A stretch of DNA of 64,000 nucleotides. Origin: Erythrobacter sp. SG61-1L. Lineage in GTDB: Bacteria > Pseudomonadota > Alphaproteobacteria > Sphingomonadales > Sphingomonadaceae. Made by a program: the position numbers and the translations under genes. The first letter of the stretch is position 1, and every line of letters begins with the position of its first letter. Below are positions 50,784 through 59,612 of the stretch, piece by piece. The DNA lies in NCBI RefSeq assembly GCF_001305965.1, contig NZ_JXQC01000003.1, positions 186,001-250,000 on the forward strand, written 5' to 3'. The notes beneath the pieces are model-generated. The model was given only the letters and a program-made list of their open reading frames with translations. It had not been told where the DNA came from and did not search any database.

Positions 50784-51449
50784 ATGCTGGCGCCGATCGA
50801 GACGAATGCTGCCAAGTCGAGGAGCCTCTCCGAGCGGCGCAGCGGCAAGCGGCACCGGCTACTGATGCGGGTGGCGAAATTGCGCTGCCTGAGCGGCGAA
50901 TATGCGTGCATCGTGCAAGACGTGTCGCAAAGTGGCACCCGACTGCGCCTGTTCCACGCCCATCCGCCTGAAACCCACATGTTCCTCGAGCTCGCCAATG
51001 GTGAACTCTATGCGATGGAGCGGCGCTGGATTGACGGCGAGTTCTCCGGTTTCCTGTTCTCGGCGCAAGTCGAAGTGGAGGAATTCACGCGTGAATCCGG
51101 TCTTGGCGCCCGGCGGCCGATCCGCCTTTCGTTGCAGCACGAGGTCTCCTTCATCGCCGATGGCCAGCCCGGACAGGCATTGATGCTGAACTTTTCCGCT
51201 CAGGGTGCCTGCATTGAGGCGGGGCGTCAGATTCCGGTCGGCCAATTGCTGAAAATCGGGATGCCGGGGATGGAACATCGCTACGCCCATATTTGCTGGC
51301 GGCGAGAATATCGTCACGGCATCGCCTTTCAGGAAGCACTACCATTGCCCGATTTCGCCCGGCTGGCGCATTCACTTCAGCCCTATAGCGACGGGGTAGG
51401 GATCATGCAGACTATGGTGGAGGCGGGCGAGGCGATCCTGCGCGCCTGA
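50784..51449 (+). CDS. Tandem PilZ-domain protein (c-di-GMP binding)
   Basis: The 221-residue protein has two PilZ-like units. The first has RRSGKRHRL near residue 18 and DVSQSGTRL; the second has RRPIRLSL near residue 110 and NFSAQGACIE. The Arg-rich motif plus (D/N)-x-S-x-x-G is the c-di-GMP-binding signature. GGAAGGAAAG supports ATG 50784. It stands alone, between the HAD gene and the nucleotide-salvage module, and may link c-di-GMP to surface or motility behaviour. No enzymatic domain is present. Confidence 0.85.
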   Translation: MLAPIETNAAKSRSLSERRSGKRHRLLMRVAKLRCLSGEYACIVQDVSQSGTRLRLFHAHPPETHMFLELANGELYAMERRWIDGEFSGFLFSAQVEVEEFTRESGLGARRPIRLSLQHEVSFIADGQPGQALMLNFSAQGACIEAGRQIPVGQLLKIGMPGMEHRYAHICWRREYRHGIAFQEALPLPDFARLAHSLQPYSDGVGIMQTMVEAGEAILRA

Positions 51450-51525
51450 CAGGTTCTGGCCGGCGACGGGTGACACGGCTGCGCCAACTGCCTAAAGCCC
51501 GGAGAATAATTCCAAGGGCAGAGCG

Positions 51526-53010
51526 ATGCCGAAGATTCGGCGCATACCGATTGATACCCATCCGGAAAACACGGCCTTCCTGCTGCGCCATGGCAATCAC
51601 TATTCGCCAGAGCAGTTTCAGGCCTTGCGCAAATTGCGCGTGAAGGCCGATTGCGGGGAAATCCTCGCCACTCTGGCGCTGGTTGACGATCCGGCCATTG
51701 TCGAGCCGGGTGAAATCGGCTTGGGCGAACAGGCCTTCCGCCGACTTGGCCTTCCTGAGGGCACGGAAGTCAGTTTCGAACAGGCGCTCGCTCCGGACAG
51801 TCTCGAATATGTTCGCCGCAAGATCGGCGGCTACACGCTGGGCGAGGGGGAGATTACCGCCATCGTGCGCGACGTGGCGACCCACCTCTATTCCCCGATG
51901 GAAATCGGCGCCTTTCTGGTAGCCTGCGCCGGTTTCATGAGCACTGATGAGACTTTGGCCCTGACCCGCGCAATGATTGCCGTCGGCAATCGCCTCCACT
52001 GGGATTCCCCATTGGTGGTGGACAAGCATTGCATCGGCGGGATCCCGGGCAACCGCACCTCGATGATCGTTGTGCCCATCGTTGCTGCCCATGGCCTGAT
52101 CTGCCCCAAGACCTCCTCCCGAGCGATCACTTCGCCATCCGGCACGGCCGATACGATGGAAGTGCTGGCCGATGTGGATCTTACAGAAGCCCGGATGCAG
52201 GAGATCGTCGCGCGGGAAAAGGCAGTGCTGGCTTGGGGCGGACGGGTGAACCTTTCCCCGGCGGACGACGTTCTGATCTCGGTCGAACGGCCATTGCGGC
52301 TTGATACTTTCGAACAGATGGTCGCCTCGATCCTGTCCAAGAAGGTTGCTGCGGGATCGACCCATCTGGTGATCGACATTCCTGTCGGGCCGACTGCCAA
52401 GGTCCGCAGCCAACGCGATGCGGTTCGGCTGCGCAAGCTGTTCGAATATATTGCCGGCCATCTCGGTCTCGTCACCGATGTGATCTTTACCGATGGCTCC
52501 CAGCCCATCGGGCGGGGTATCGGTCCGGTGCTGGAGGCGCGGGACGTTATGCAAGTGTTGCGCGGCGATCCCGATGCGCCTGTTGACTTGCGCGAGCGTG
52601 GACTGCTGCTTGCCGGGCACGTGCTGGAGTTCGATCCCGCACTCAAGGGCGGGGAAGGGCATGAACGGGCCCGTGAATTGCTGGCCAATGGTGCCGCGCT
52701 GGCGGCGATGGAACGGCTGATAGATGCACAGGGGAAGCGGACGGAGCATATCGGGCCGGGGGCGAACTTCCATGAGATACTCGCGCCGCGCGGGGGCACT
52801 GTGGTGGCCATCGATTGCGAACGGATCGCCCGCATTGCCCGCCTTGCCGGCGCCCCGATGGACAAGGGCGCGGGCATAGATCTGCTGCATAAGGTGGGCA
52901 GTTCCGTTACCGGCGGCGAGCCGATTTATCGCATTCACGCCAATTCCGAGACGGGATTGGGCTTCGCGCGCGATCTCGCAGCGGAAAACTCAGGCTATGG
53001 CATCGCGTGA
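51526..53010 (+). CDS. Thymidine/AMP phosphorylase-family (TP2) enzyme
   Basis: The 494-residue protein has the nucleoside-phosphorylase motifs VDKHCIGGIPGNRTSM, KTSSRAITSPSGTADTMEVL and the C-terminal HKVGSSVTGGEPIYRIHA. It begins with an extra N-terminal domain (residues 1-90) found in archaeal AMP phosphorylases and bacterial homologues called putative thymidine phosphorylase. It cleaves a nucleoside or NMP with phosphate. The next gene encodes a PRPP synthetase paralogue and overlaps by 1 bp, so an NMP phosphorylase that feeds ribose-1,5-bisphosphate into PRPP or central metabolism is a real possibility. Confidence 0.88.
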   Translation: MPKIRRIPIDTHPENTAFLLRHGNHYSPEQFQALRKLRVKADCGEILATLALVDDPAIVEPGEIGLGEQAFRRLGLPEGTEVSFEQALAPDSLEYVRRKIGGYTLGEGEITAIVRDVATHLYSPMEIGAFLVACAGFMSTDETLALTRAMIAVGNRLHWDSPLVVDKHCIGGIPGNRTSMIVVPIVAAHGLICPKTSSRAITSPSGTADTMEVLADVDLTEARMQEIVAREKAVLAWGGRVNLSPADDVLISVERPLRLDTFEQMVASILSKKVAAGSTHLVIDIPVGPTAKVRSQRDAVRLRKLFEYIAGHLGLVTDVIFTDGSQPIGRGIGPVLEARDVMQVLRGDPDAPVDLRERGLLLAGHVLEFDPALKGGEGHERARELLANGAALAAMERLIDAQGKRTEHIGPGANFHEILAPRGGTVVAIDCERIARIARLAGAPMDKGAGIDLLHKVGSSVTGGEPIYRIHANSETGLGFARDLAAENSGYGIA

Positions 53011-53897
53011 TGGAAGGCACGATCTTCGCTTTTCCCGAAGGCAGGGATGCCGCGATGCGGTTGGCCGGGGAATTGGGCATCGGTTTCAGCGAAGTGGCTC
53101 TGCGCCGCTTCCCTGACGGGGAGAGCCTTGTGCGCGTGGAGCCGACGCAGGGAGTTGCGTTGCTCTATCGTTCACTGGACGATCCCAATGCCAAGCTGAT
53201 CGAACTGTTTCTGGCTGCGGCAACCCTGCGCGAGAACGGCGCGCGCAGGCTGATCCTGATTGCACCTTATCTTGCTTATATGCGGCAAGACGTGGCCTTT
53301 CATCGGGGCGAAGCGGTCAGCCAGCGCGTGATCGCGGGGATGCTTGCGGAGCGTTTCGACGCGGTCCTGACTGTGGACCCGCATCTGCATCGGATCCATT
53401 CTCTGGAAGAGGTCATGCCTGACACGGAGGCGGTCGCCCTTTCCGCTGCGCCTGCCCTTTCCTCTGTGCTCGCCGATGCTGACTACCCGCTGTTGGTGGG
53501 GCCGGACAGCGAATCCCGCCAATGGGTGGAGGCAATCGCCGCGCCGCTAGGGCTGGATGTCCTGGTGGGAGAAAAGCTGCGTAGCGGCGACCGTGAAGTG
53601 GCGATCCGCATTCCGGGTGTCGAGCGGGCGGAAGGGCGCTTGGCCGTGTTGGTGGACGATGTCGTTTCCAGCGGCGCGACCCTGATTGAGGCTGCGCGCC
53701 TGCTGCGCGAGGCAGGTGCCGCACGGATCGAGGCGCTGGCGACGCATGGCCTTGCCCGTCCGGACGATCTTGCCCGCATGGCTGAAGCGGGCATCGCCGC
53801 CCTGCGTTTTACAGACAGTGTCGGTAAGTCCGACGGGGCGATCCCGCTTGCCGCGTTGATCGCCGCAGAAATCCGCCGCCAGCGCTGGCTGGGCTGA
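53010..53897 (+). CDS. prs: Ribose-phosphate pyrophosphokinase paralogue
   Basis: The 295-residue protein has Prs features: RRFPDGESLVRV near the N-terminus, the YLAYMRQDVAFHRGEAVS catalytic flexible-loop region, VDPHLHR, and the PRPP-binding VLVDDVVSSGATL. At 295 residues it is slightly shorter than housekeeping Prs (about 310). ATG 53010 overlaps the phosphorylase stop (TGATG); GTG 53007 is the alternative. It makes PRPP from ribose-5-phosphate and ATP. As a second, operon-linked copy it probably serves salvage. Confidence 0.88.
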   Translation: MEGTIFAFPEGRDAAMRLAGELGIGFSEVALRRFPDGESLVRVEPTQGVALLYRSLDDPNAKLIELFLAAATLRENGARRLILIAPYLAYMRQDVAFHRGEAVSQRVIAGMLAERFDAVLTVDPHLHRIHSLEEVMPDTEAVALSAAPALSSVLADADYPLLVGPDSESRQWVEAIAAPLGLDVLVGEKLRSGDREVAIRIPGVERAEGRLAVLVDDVVSSGATLIEAARLLREAGAARIEALATHGLARPDDLARMAEAGIAALRFTDSVGKSDGAIPLAALIAAEIRRQRWLG

Positions 53898-53907
53898 CAG
53901 GAGTGCT

Positions 53908-55515
53908 ATGTCCGAACATCCTCTTTCGCTGACCTTCCATGGTGCCGCGCGCACTGTCACCGGCTCCTGCATGGAGTTCCGGCGAGACGGGCAATCGCTG
54001 CTGGTGGATTGCGGTATGTTCCAGGGCTCTCGCACGCTGGAAAACCTCAATATGGGGAACTTCGCCTTCGATCCGGCGCGCCTTCCCGCCGTGGTGCTGA
54101 CCCATGCTCATATCGATCATAGCGGATTGCTGCCCAAACTGGTGGCTCAGGGCTTTTCCGGCACGATCTGGTGCACCGGGCCGACGAAGGATCTGCTCGA
54201 GCATATGCTGGCCGATGCCGGGCGCATTCAGGAAGCGGATACGGAGCGGCGCAACCGTCGGCGCGACCGCGCGGGCGAGGATGCGTTCGAGCCTGCCTAT
54301 ACCGAGCGCGATGCCATCGCTGCATGGAAGCTGTGCCGTGCCGTCGAACTGGAAGAATGGTTCGAACCTGCACCGGGTTTCCGCGCGCGGCTGTGGAATG
54401 CGGGCCATATCCTCGGCTCGGCCTCGGTCGAGCTGGAGGCGGGCGGCGTCAGGGTGATGTGTTCGGGAGATGTCGGGCCGGAGAACAAGGCCTTCCTGCT
54501 CGACCCGCAAGGCCCCGCCGGTTTCGACCATGTGATCTGTGAATCCACCTATGGTGACCGGGAGCGGGAGAAGGTCACGATCGAGGAGCGGCGCAAGCTG
54601 CTGGAAGCGGAAGTGCGTGCGGCGATGACGCGCGGCGGCAATCTGGTGATCCCTGCCTTCGCGCTGGAGCGGACGCAGGAATTGCTGCTCGATCTGGCTT
54701 ACCTGCTGCGCGAGGGTGCGATCCCGAATGTGCCGGTGTTCATCGATTCACCGCTGGCAAGCCGGACCACGGCAGTCTTTGCGCGCTATGCGGCAGGGCT
54801 TGAAGATACGGGCGGGGTGAATGTGTTCGAACATCCCTCGTTCCACTTCGTGGGTGACGTATCGGAGTCCATCCGGCTCAACTCCGTGTCCGGTGCGATC
54901 ATTCTGGCGGCTTCGGGCATGTGCGAGGGTGGCCGGATTCGGCATCATCTGGTCCACAACCTCCATCGGCGGGATTCCACCGTGCTGTTCGTGGGCTTTC
55001 AGGCGCAGGGATCGCTTGGGCGTGTCATTCTCGAAGGCGCGCCACGGGTGCGCATTTCCGGGGCGGAAGTGCGTGTTCGGGCGCAAATTCGCAGGATTGA
55101 CCACTATTCCGCCCATGCCGATCAGGGTGAACTGCTCGCCTGGATTGCGGCGCGGGCGCCGATTTCCGGCAGTCTGATCCTGGATCATGGGGAGCCGGAA
55201 GGGATGGAGGGCATGCGGCGCGAGTTGCAGCGGGTAATGCCAGACCTGACAGTGCGCCTGCCTGAACTGGGCGAGACTTACGGCCTTTCCCCGGGCAAGC
55301 CCGCCAAGCGTATCGCGACCGGAAATATCGAGGCGCAGCAGGCGGTTGGGCGGGATTGGCAGAATGAATATGCCGCCTTTGTCACCGGGCTGAAGGGCGA
55401 ACTGGCCCGCATCCATGATGAGCGCCGGCGTGAAGAGGCACTGGCTCGTCTGCGTGAAGTGCTTGATTCATATAAGGAATTCAAGGACGGCAAAAGGGAG
55501 GCTCAAGGCGCCTGA
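53908..55515 (+). CDS. Metallo-beta-lactamase/beta-CASP/RMMBL RNA-processing exonuclease
   Basis: The 535-residue protein has the HxHxDH zinc motif THAHIDHSG (66-71), further His/Asp ligands in AGHILGSA and CSGDVG, a beta-CASP insert (SGDVGPENKAF onward to AASGMCEGGRIRHHL) and the RMMBL tail with DHYSAHADQGEL. This is the CPSF73/YSH1-like bacterial group with RNase activity. Its start is 10 bp after the prs stop. In this operon it could supply NMPs from RNA to the phosphorylase. Confidence 0.9.
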   Translation: MSEHPLSLTFHGAARTVTGSCMEFRRDGQSLLVDCGMFQGSRTLENLNMGNFAFDPARLPAVVLTHAHIDHSGLLPKLVAQGFSGTIWCTGPTKDLLEHMLADAGRIQEADTERRNRRRDRAGEDAFEPAYTERDAIAAWKLCRAVELEEWFEPAPGFRARLWNAGHILGSASVELEAGGVRVMCSGDVGPENKAFLLDPQGPAGFDHVICESTYGDREREKVTIEERRKLLEAEVRAAMTRGGNLVIPAFALERTQELLLDLAYLLREGAIPNVPVFIDSPLASRTTAVFARYAAGLEDTGGVNVFEHPSFHFVGDVSESIRLNSVSGAIILAASGMCEGGRIRHHLVHNLHRRDSTVLFVGFQAQGSLGRVILEGAPRVRISGAEVRVRAQIRRIDHYSAHADQGELLAWIAARAPISGSLILDHGEPEGMEGMRRELQRVMPDLTVRLPELGETYGLSPGKPAKRIATGNIEAQQAVGRDWQNEYAAFVTGLKGELARIHDERRREEALARLREVLDSYKEFKDGKREAQGA

Positions 55516-55554
55516 AGGGGTGCAGAACGGCACCCAATGATGCCTGACGGGTTC

Positions 55555-56229
55555 TCACGCTGCCCCTAGGGCATCCCTCCCGCGCGCCTTGGCCAGCAAG
55601 TCGATCACTTCGGCGTCTTCGGTCTGGGCGAAGTCCCCATAATGCGCGCCGACGGCATAGAACGGCTCAGGTGAGGAGAGGCAGACAATCTGCCCGCAAA
55701 GCGGTTCAAGCTGCCACAGGGCCGAACGCGGGGCGACCGGCACGGCAAGCGTAACCGAAGCTGCGCCGACTTTCGCCAGCGCCTTGAGGGCGGCCTTCAC
55801 CGTGCCGCCAGTGGCGATCCCGTCATCCACCACCACGACATTGCGTCCGGCCAGGGGGATGGGATCGCCGGTGCGATAGGCGGCGCGGCGGCGCTCTATC
55901 TCGGCGAGCTGGCGTGCGGTCTCCCGCTCGATATAGGCAGCGTCGGCGCCGGTCAGGCTGGCGGCTCGCTCGTCGATCACGATCTGCGGTGCGGCGCCGT
56001 CAACCAGCGCGCCGATGCCGTATTCCTCATGCCCCGGTGCGCCGATCTTGCGCACCAGCAATATGTCCAGCGGAGCCTTCAGCCGCCGCGCAAGCTCGAA
56101 GCCCAGCGGCACGCCGCCGCGCGGCAGCGCCAGCACGACCGGATCGGCAAGGCCAAGCGGCTCGATAGCATCGGCCAGCAGCCGCCCGGCTTCCCGGCGA
56201 TTGGCGAAATAATCCTGCCGCTGCTTCAT
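55555..56229 (-). CDS. Phosphoribosyltransferase-family protein
   Basis: The 224-residue protein has the PRTase motif VVVVDDGIATGGTVKAAL and PRGGVPLGFELARRL near the N-terminus, with LDILLVRKIGAPGHEEYGIGA. This family (often stress-linked, about 220 residues) usually occurs next to the TP2/Prs genes. ATG 56229 follows GGGAGG; a longer frame to 56280 is less likely. It should join a base to PRPP or act as a regulatory PRTase. It is convergent with the RNase gene. Confidence 0.85.
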   Translation of the reverse strand: MKQRQDYFANRREAGRLLADAIEPLGLADPVVLALPRGGVPLGFELARRLKAPLDILLVRKIGAPGHEEYGIGALVDGAAPQIVIDERAASLTGADAAYIERETARQLAEIERRRAAYRTGDPIPLAGRNVVVVDDGIATGGTVKAALKALAKVGAASVTLAVPVAPRSALWQLEPLCGQIVCLSSPEPFYAVGAHYGDFAQTEDAEVIDLLAKARGRDALGAA

Positions 56230-56325
56230 GCGCTGCCTCCCGGCAAGTGGCGGGGGAACCTGCAGGCAATAATAACGCATGGCCGGCTTTCTGGCCAGCG
56301 CGGGGCCAAGCCGCGCTAAAGCGCG

Positions 56326-56763
56326 TCAGTCGGCCGCATCTGCCGATTTGAGGCTGGCCGAAGCCTTGTTGAGCAGCCTGAGCAGCGTTGCGCGCTCATC
56401 ATCGTCCAGCGTGCCGAAAGTCTGGTCGATCAACTGGCGGCGCAGCGGCTCGGTCTTGGCGGCTGCTTCGAGTCCTTTTTCGGTCACGTTGATGAATTTG
56501 GCACGCCGGTCATCCGGGTCGGGCTTGCGTTCCACCAGCCCGTCACGCTCGAGTCCGTCGATGGCTTCGGTCACCGTGCGGGGGGACTGGCTGAAGAAAT
56601 CGGCAATGTCGGTGGCGCGCAGCGGCCCCCTTTTCTGCAGGCAAAGCAGAAGCTTGGTCCGCGCGAGCGACGCGCCCTGATCAGCCATGCGACGATCCAT
56701 CGTCCGCATCAGCTGCAGATAGAGTTCCGCATAGGCGGAGACGAGAGGCTCCAGTTCCGACAT
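56326..56763 (-). CDS. MarR-family transcriptional regulator
   Basis: The 145-residue winged-helix regulator has LRATDIADFFSQSPRTVTEAIDGLERDGLVERKPDPDDRRAKFINVTEKG, the complete MarR DNA-binding core. ATG 56763 starts the typical MSELEPLVSAYAELY helix; the longer frame would read through the operator region. It is divergent from the emrA gene and probably represses it. Inducers are unknown. Confidence 0.9.
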   Translation of the reverse strand: MSELEPLVSAYAELYLQLMRTMDRRMADQGASLARTKLLLCLQKRGPLRATDIADFFSQSPRTVTEAIDGLERDGLVERKPDPDDRRAKFINVTEKGLEAAAKTEPLRRQLIDQTFGTLDDDERATLLRLLNKASASLKSADAAD

Positions 56764-56765
56764 TG

Positions 56766-56779
56766 TTGTGGTCCCACAA
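56766..56779. promoter_or_regulatory. Candidate MarR operator 1: TTGTGG-TC-CCACAA
   Basis: A perfect 6-2-6 palindrome beginning 3 bp upstream of the marR start codon, in the divergent promoter region with emrA. A bound dimer would block both directions. Confidence 0.6.
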
Positions 56780-56780
56780 T

Positions 56781-56797
56781 ATATGGTATTGCCATAT
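56781..56797. promoter_or_regulatory. Candidate MarR operator 2: ATATGG-TATTG-CCATAT
   Basis: A perfect 6-5-6 inverted repeat directly beside operator 1, about 70 bp before the emrA start. It may also be part of the -10/-35 region. Confidence 0.5.
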
Positions 56798-56866
56798 GCT
56801 GCAATTGCGAGCATCTGGCAAGCAGTTCCGGCTCTTTTGTGAGTCGTTCGAAAGGATCAAGAGACA

Positions 56867-58033
56867 GTGACGAGCCCTACCGCCGAAGAACTCGGTGCGG
56901 ACGAAAACGCGTCTGCAGCCGAGGCGAAGCCATCGCCCCTGAAGCGCAAGGGTGTGCGGCTGGTCATATTGGGCGTGGTCATCGTGGCCCTGGTGCTGGG
57001 CGCAAGCTGGTTCGCCAATTACTGGATGGTCGGCCGCTATGTGCAGGGCACGGAAGATGCCTATGTCCAGGCCGATGCCGTAGTCGTGGCGCCCAAGGTG
57101 GCCGGCTATGTCGAACAGGTCTTCGTGGCGGACAATCAGGCTGTTTCTGCGGGCGATCCGCTGTTCAGCATCGATCCGCGCGATTATCGCTCGCAGGTGG
57201 CGCAGGCGCAGGCGCAGATCGACATGGCAAATGCCAGCGCCAAGGGCCTGCAGGCCCAGATCGCGGAGCAGCATGCTGCCGTGGATGGGGCCATTGCCCA
57301 GCTTGCTTCTGCCGAAAGCGATCTGCGTTTCGCGAAGACCATCCGCGACCGTTACGAGGCACTGGCCGCCAGCGGTGCTGAATCGCGCGAAACCTTTGCC
57401 GAGAAGCGCAGCCAGTTCGAACGGGCCGAAGCCGCCGTTGCGGCCCGCAAGGCCAACCTTGCCAGCGCCCAGCGCCGTGTCGCGACGCTGGAGGCTCAGG
57501 TTGGCCAGGCCAAGGCCCAGGCCGAAGGCGGGGTTGCGCAGCGTGCGGCCGCCGATGTCGATCTGGGTTCAACGGTGGTGCGCGCCAGCATCGCAGGCCG
57601 CATCGGCAACAAGACCGTGCAGCCGGGCCAGTTCGTGCAGCCCGGCACTCGCGCCATGTCGATCGTGCCGGTGCAGCAGCTTTATATCACGGCCAATTTC
57701 AAGGAAACGCAGCTTGGCCTGATGCGTGTGGGCCAGCCGGTCTCGATCGAGGTCGATGCGCTGGAAGGCGTTGAGCTGAAGGGCAAGGTCGAAAGCATCG
57801 CCCCCGGCACCGGCGCGCAATTCTCGCTGTTGCCGCCTGAAAACGCCACGGGCAATTTCACCAAGATCGTCCAGCGCGTTCCGGTGCGGATCGCGGTGGA
57901 AGCCGGGCCTGAAACCCGCGCCCTGCTGGTGCCGGGCATGTCGGTGCATGTCTCGGTCGATACGCGCTCTGCCAAGGGTTCGATCGAGAAGATCGCCAAA
58001 GAGCAGAAGGCGCTGGAGCAGGCGAAGAAGTAA
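56867..58033 (+). CDS. emrA: HlyD/EmrA-type membrane-fusion efflux protein
   Basis: The 388-residue protein has one membrane helix (about 28-50), a biotinyl-lipoyl-like domain (EDAYVQADAVVVAPKVAGYVEQVFVADNQAV), a long Ala/Gln/Glu coiled coil (about 110-225), and the second hammerhead half with TVVRASIAGRIGNKTVQPGQFVQPG. It bridges an EmrB pump to an outer-membrane channel. AAGAGA stands before GTG 56867. It overlaps emrB by 1 bp (TAATG). Confidence 0.92.
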   Translation: MTSPTAEELGADENASAAEAKPSPLKRKGVRLVILGVVIVALVLGASWFANYWMVGRYVQGTEDAYVQADAVVVAPKVAGYVEQVFVADNQAVSAGDPLFSIDPRDYRSQVAQAQAQIDMANASAKGLQAQIAEQHAAVDGAIAQLASAESDLRFAKTIRDRYEALAASGAESRETFAEKRSQFERAEAAVAARKANLASAQRRVATLEAQVGQAKAQAEGGVAQRAAADVDLGSTVVRASIAGRIGNKTVQPGQFVQPGTRAMSIVPVQQLYITANFKETQLGLMRVGQPVSIEVDALEGVELKGKVESIAPGTGAQFSLLPPENATGNFTKIVQRVPVRIAVEAGPETRALLVPGMSVHVSVDTRSAKGSIEKIAKEQKALEQAKK

Positions 58034-59604
58034 TGGCTGGCGCCGCCGCCCAAAAGCAAGCGCCTGCTGCCGGCACGCGCCCGCCAAACGCCGATCTTGG
58101 CGCATGGCTGGCGGTGATGGCCGGCACGCTGGGCGCGATGATGGCGACTTTGGACATTTCCATCGTCAATTCCGCGCTGCCCACGATCCAGGGCGAAATC
58201 GGCGCGAGCGGCACGGAAGGGACGTGGATCGCCACGTCCTTCCTCGTGGCGGAAATCATCATCGTGCCGCTTTGCGCATGGCTGGAAAGGCTGTTTGGCC
58301 TGCGCCGGTTCCTGCTGATCTCGGCCGTGCTGTTCACTGCCTTTTCGGTGCTGTGCGGCGTTGCCGATAATCTGACGACCATGATTATCGGCCGTGCGGG
58401 GCAGGGCCTTGCCGGTGGGGGCATGATCCCCACGGCGATGACCATCATCGCCACGCGCCTGCCACGGCACCAGCAGCCCATCGGCACATCCCTGTTCGGG
58501 GTCACCGCCATTCTCGGCCCGGTGGTCGGCCCTCTGCTGGGTGGCTGGCTGACCGAGGAATTCAGCTGGCACTATGCCTTCCTCATCAACGTGCCGATCT
58601 GCGCCCTGCTGGTCGTGCTGCTGCTGGTCGGCCTGCCGAACCAGAAGATGAAGCCCGAACTGCTGAAGGATGCGGACTGGCTGGGCCTGTTCGGCCTGTC
58701 CATCGGCCTTGGCTGCATGACGGTGGTGCTGGAAGAGGGCAATCGCGAACAGTGGTTCTCCTCCACCCTCATCATCCAGCTCACTGCGGTTTCCGCCATC
58801 GGCTATGCGATGATGATCTGGGGCCAGTTCCGCGCGAAAGACCCGATTATCCGCCTCGCCTTGCTGTTTGACCGACAGTTTGGCGCGGTGGTGGTGATGG
58901 CTGTGATGCTGGGGATGGTGATCTACGGCACGTCCTACGTCATCCCGCAATTCCTGGCGTCCATTGCCGATTACAATGCCCTGCAGGCGGGCAAGGTCGT
59001 CATGATCTCGGGCATTCCGTCGATGATGATGATGTTCATTGCCCCATTGCTGATGCGCTATTTTGATATACGCCTTGCCGTGATCGTGGGCCTGCTCATC
59101 CTTTCGCTCAGTTGCTGGGTGGATACGGCGCTCACGGCCAATTCGGTTGGCGGCGATTTCGTCGAATCTCAGCTGCTGCGCGGTGTGGGTACGGTGCTGG
59201 CTTTCCTGTTCCTCAATCAGGCAGCGATTTCCTCCGTGCCGCCGCAATATGCGGGCGATGCCTCCGGCCTGTTCAATGCGGCGCGTAACATCGGCGGTTC
59301 TCTGGCACTGGCGGCGATCGCCACGGTGCAGGAACAGCGCCTGTGGTTCCATTCGCGCCGGATCGAGGAAACGCTGGAAGCCAACAGCCTGGCTGTGCAG
59401 GATCATGTCTCTGGCATGGCACAGATGCTGGGCGGCACCGATACTGCCCTGCGTGCCATTTCCGGCAGTATCACGCGCGAGGCGCTGGTGATGACCTATA
59501 ACGACATGTTCTGGCTGCTCGCGGTGGGCATCCTGATTGTTACTCCGCTCGTCCTGCTGCTGCGTCCGCTGCCCAAGGACATTTCCGCCGCTCCGGCCCA
59601 TTGA
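58033..59604 (+). CDS. emrB: EmrB/QacA-family (DHA2) MFS drug-efflux pump
   Basis: The 523-residue protein has 14 predicted helices, MATLDISIVNSALPTIQGEIG (helix 1 motif D1), GRAGQGLAGGGMIPTAM (motif B region) and GPVVGPLLGGWLTEEFSW (motif C). It exports hydrophobic compounds with proton exchange. Gene order emrA-emrB-nodT gives a complete envelope-spanning efflux system. Natural substrates are unknown; aromatic intermediates of the catabolic island are possible. Confidence 0.93.
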   Translation: MAGAAAQKQAPAAGTRPPNADLGAWLAVMAGTLGAMMATLDISIVNSALPTIQGEIGASGTEGTWIATSFLVAEIIIVPLCAWLERLFGLRRFLLISAVLFTAFSVLCGVADNLTTMIIGRAGQGLAGGGMIPTAMTIIATRLPRHQQPIGTSLFGVTAILGPVVGPLLGGWLTEEFSWHYAFLINVPICALLVVLLLVGLPNQKMKPELLKDADWLGLFGLSIGLGCMTVVLEEGNREQWFSSTLIIQLTAVSAIGYAMMIWGQFRAKDPIIRLALLFDRQFGAVVVMAVMLGMVIYGTSYVIPQFLASIADYNALQAGKVVMISGIPSMMMMFIAPLLMRYFDIRLAVIVGLLILSLSCWVDTALTANSVGGDFVESQLLRGVGTVLAFLFLNQAAISSVPPQYAGDASGLFNAARNIGGSLALAAIATVQEQRLWFHSRRIEETLEANSLAVQDHVSGMAQMLGGTDTALRAISGSITREALVMTYNDMFWLLAVGILIVTPLVLLLRPLPKDISAAPAH

Positions 59605-59612
59605 GACAAGCG

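Noticed and set aside
57682-59601. 639-codon frame antisense to emrA/emrB
   Set aside because: The His/Gln/Asp-rich composition is typical of a reversed membrane-protein gene, and emrB on the plus strand is unmistakable.
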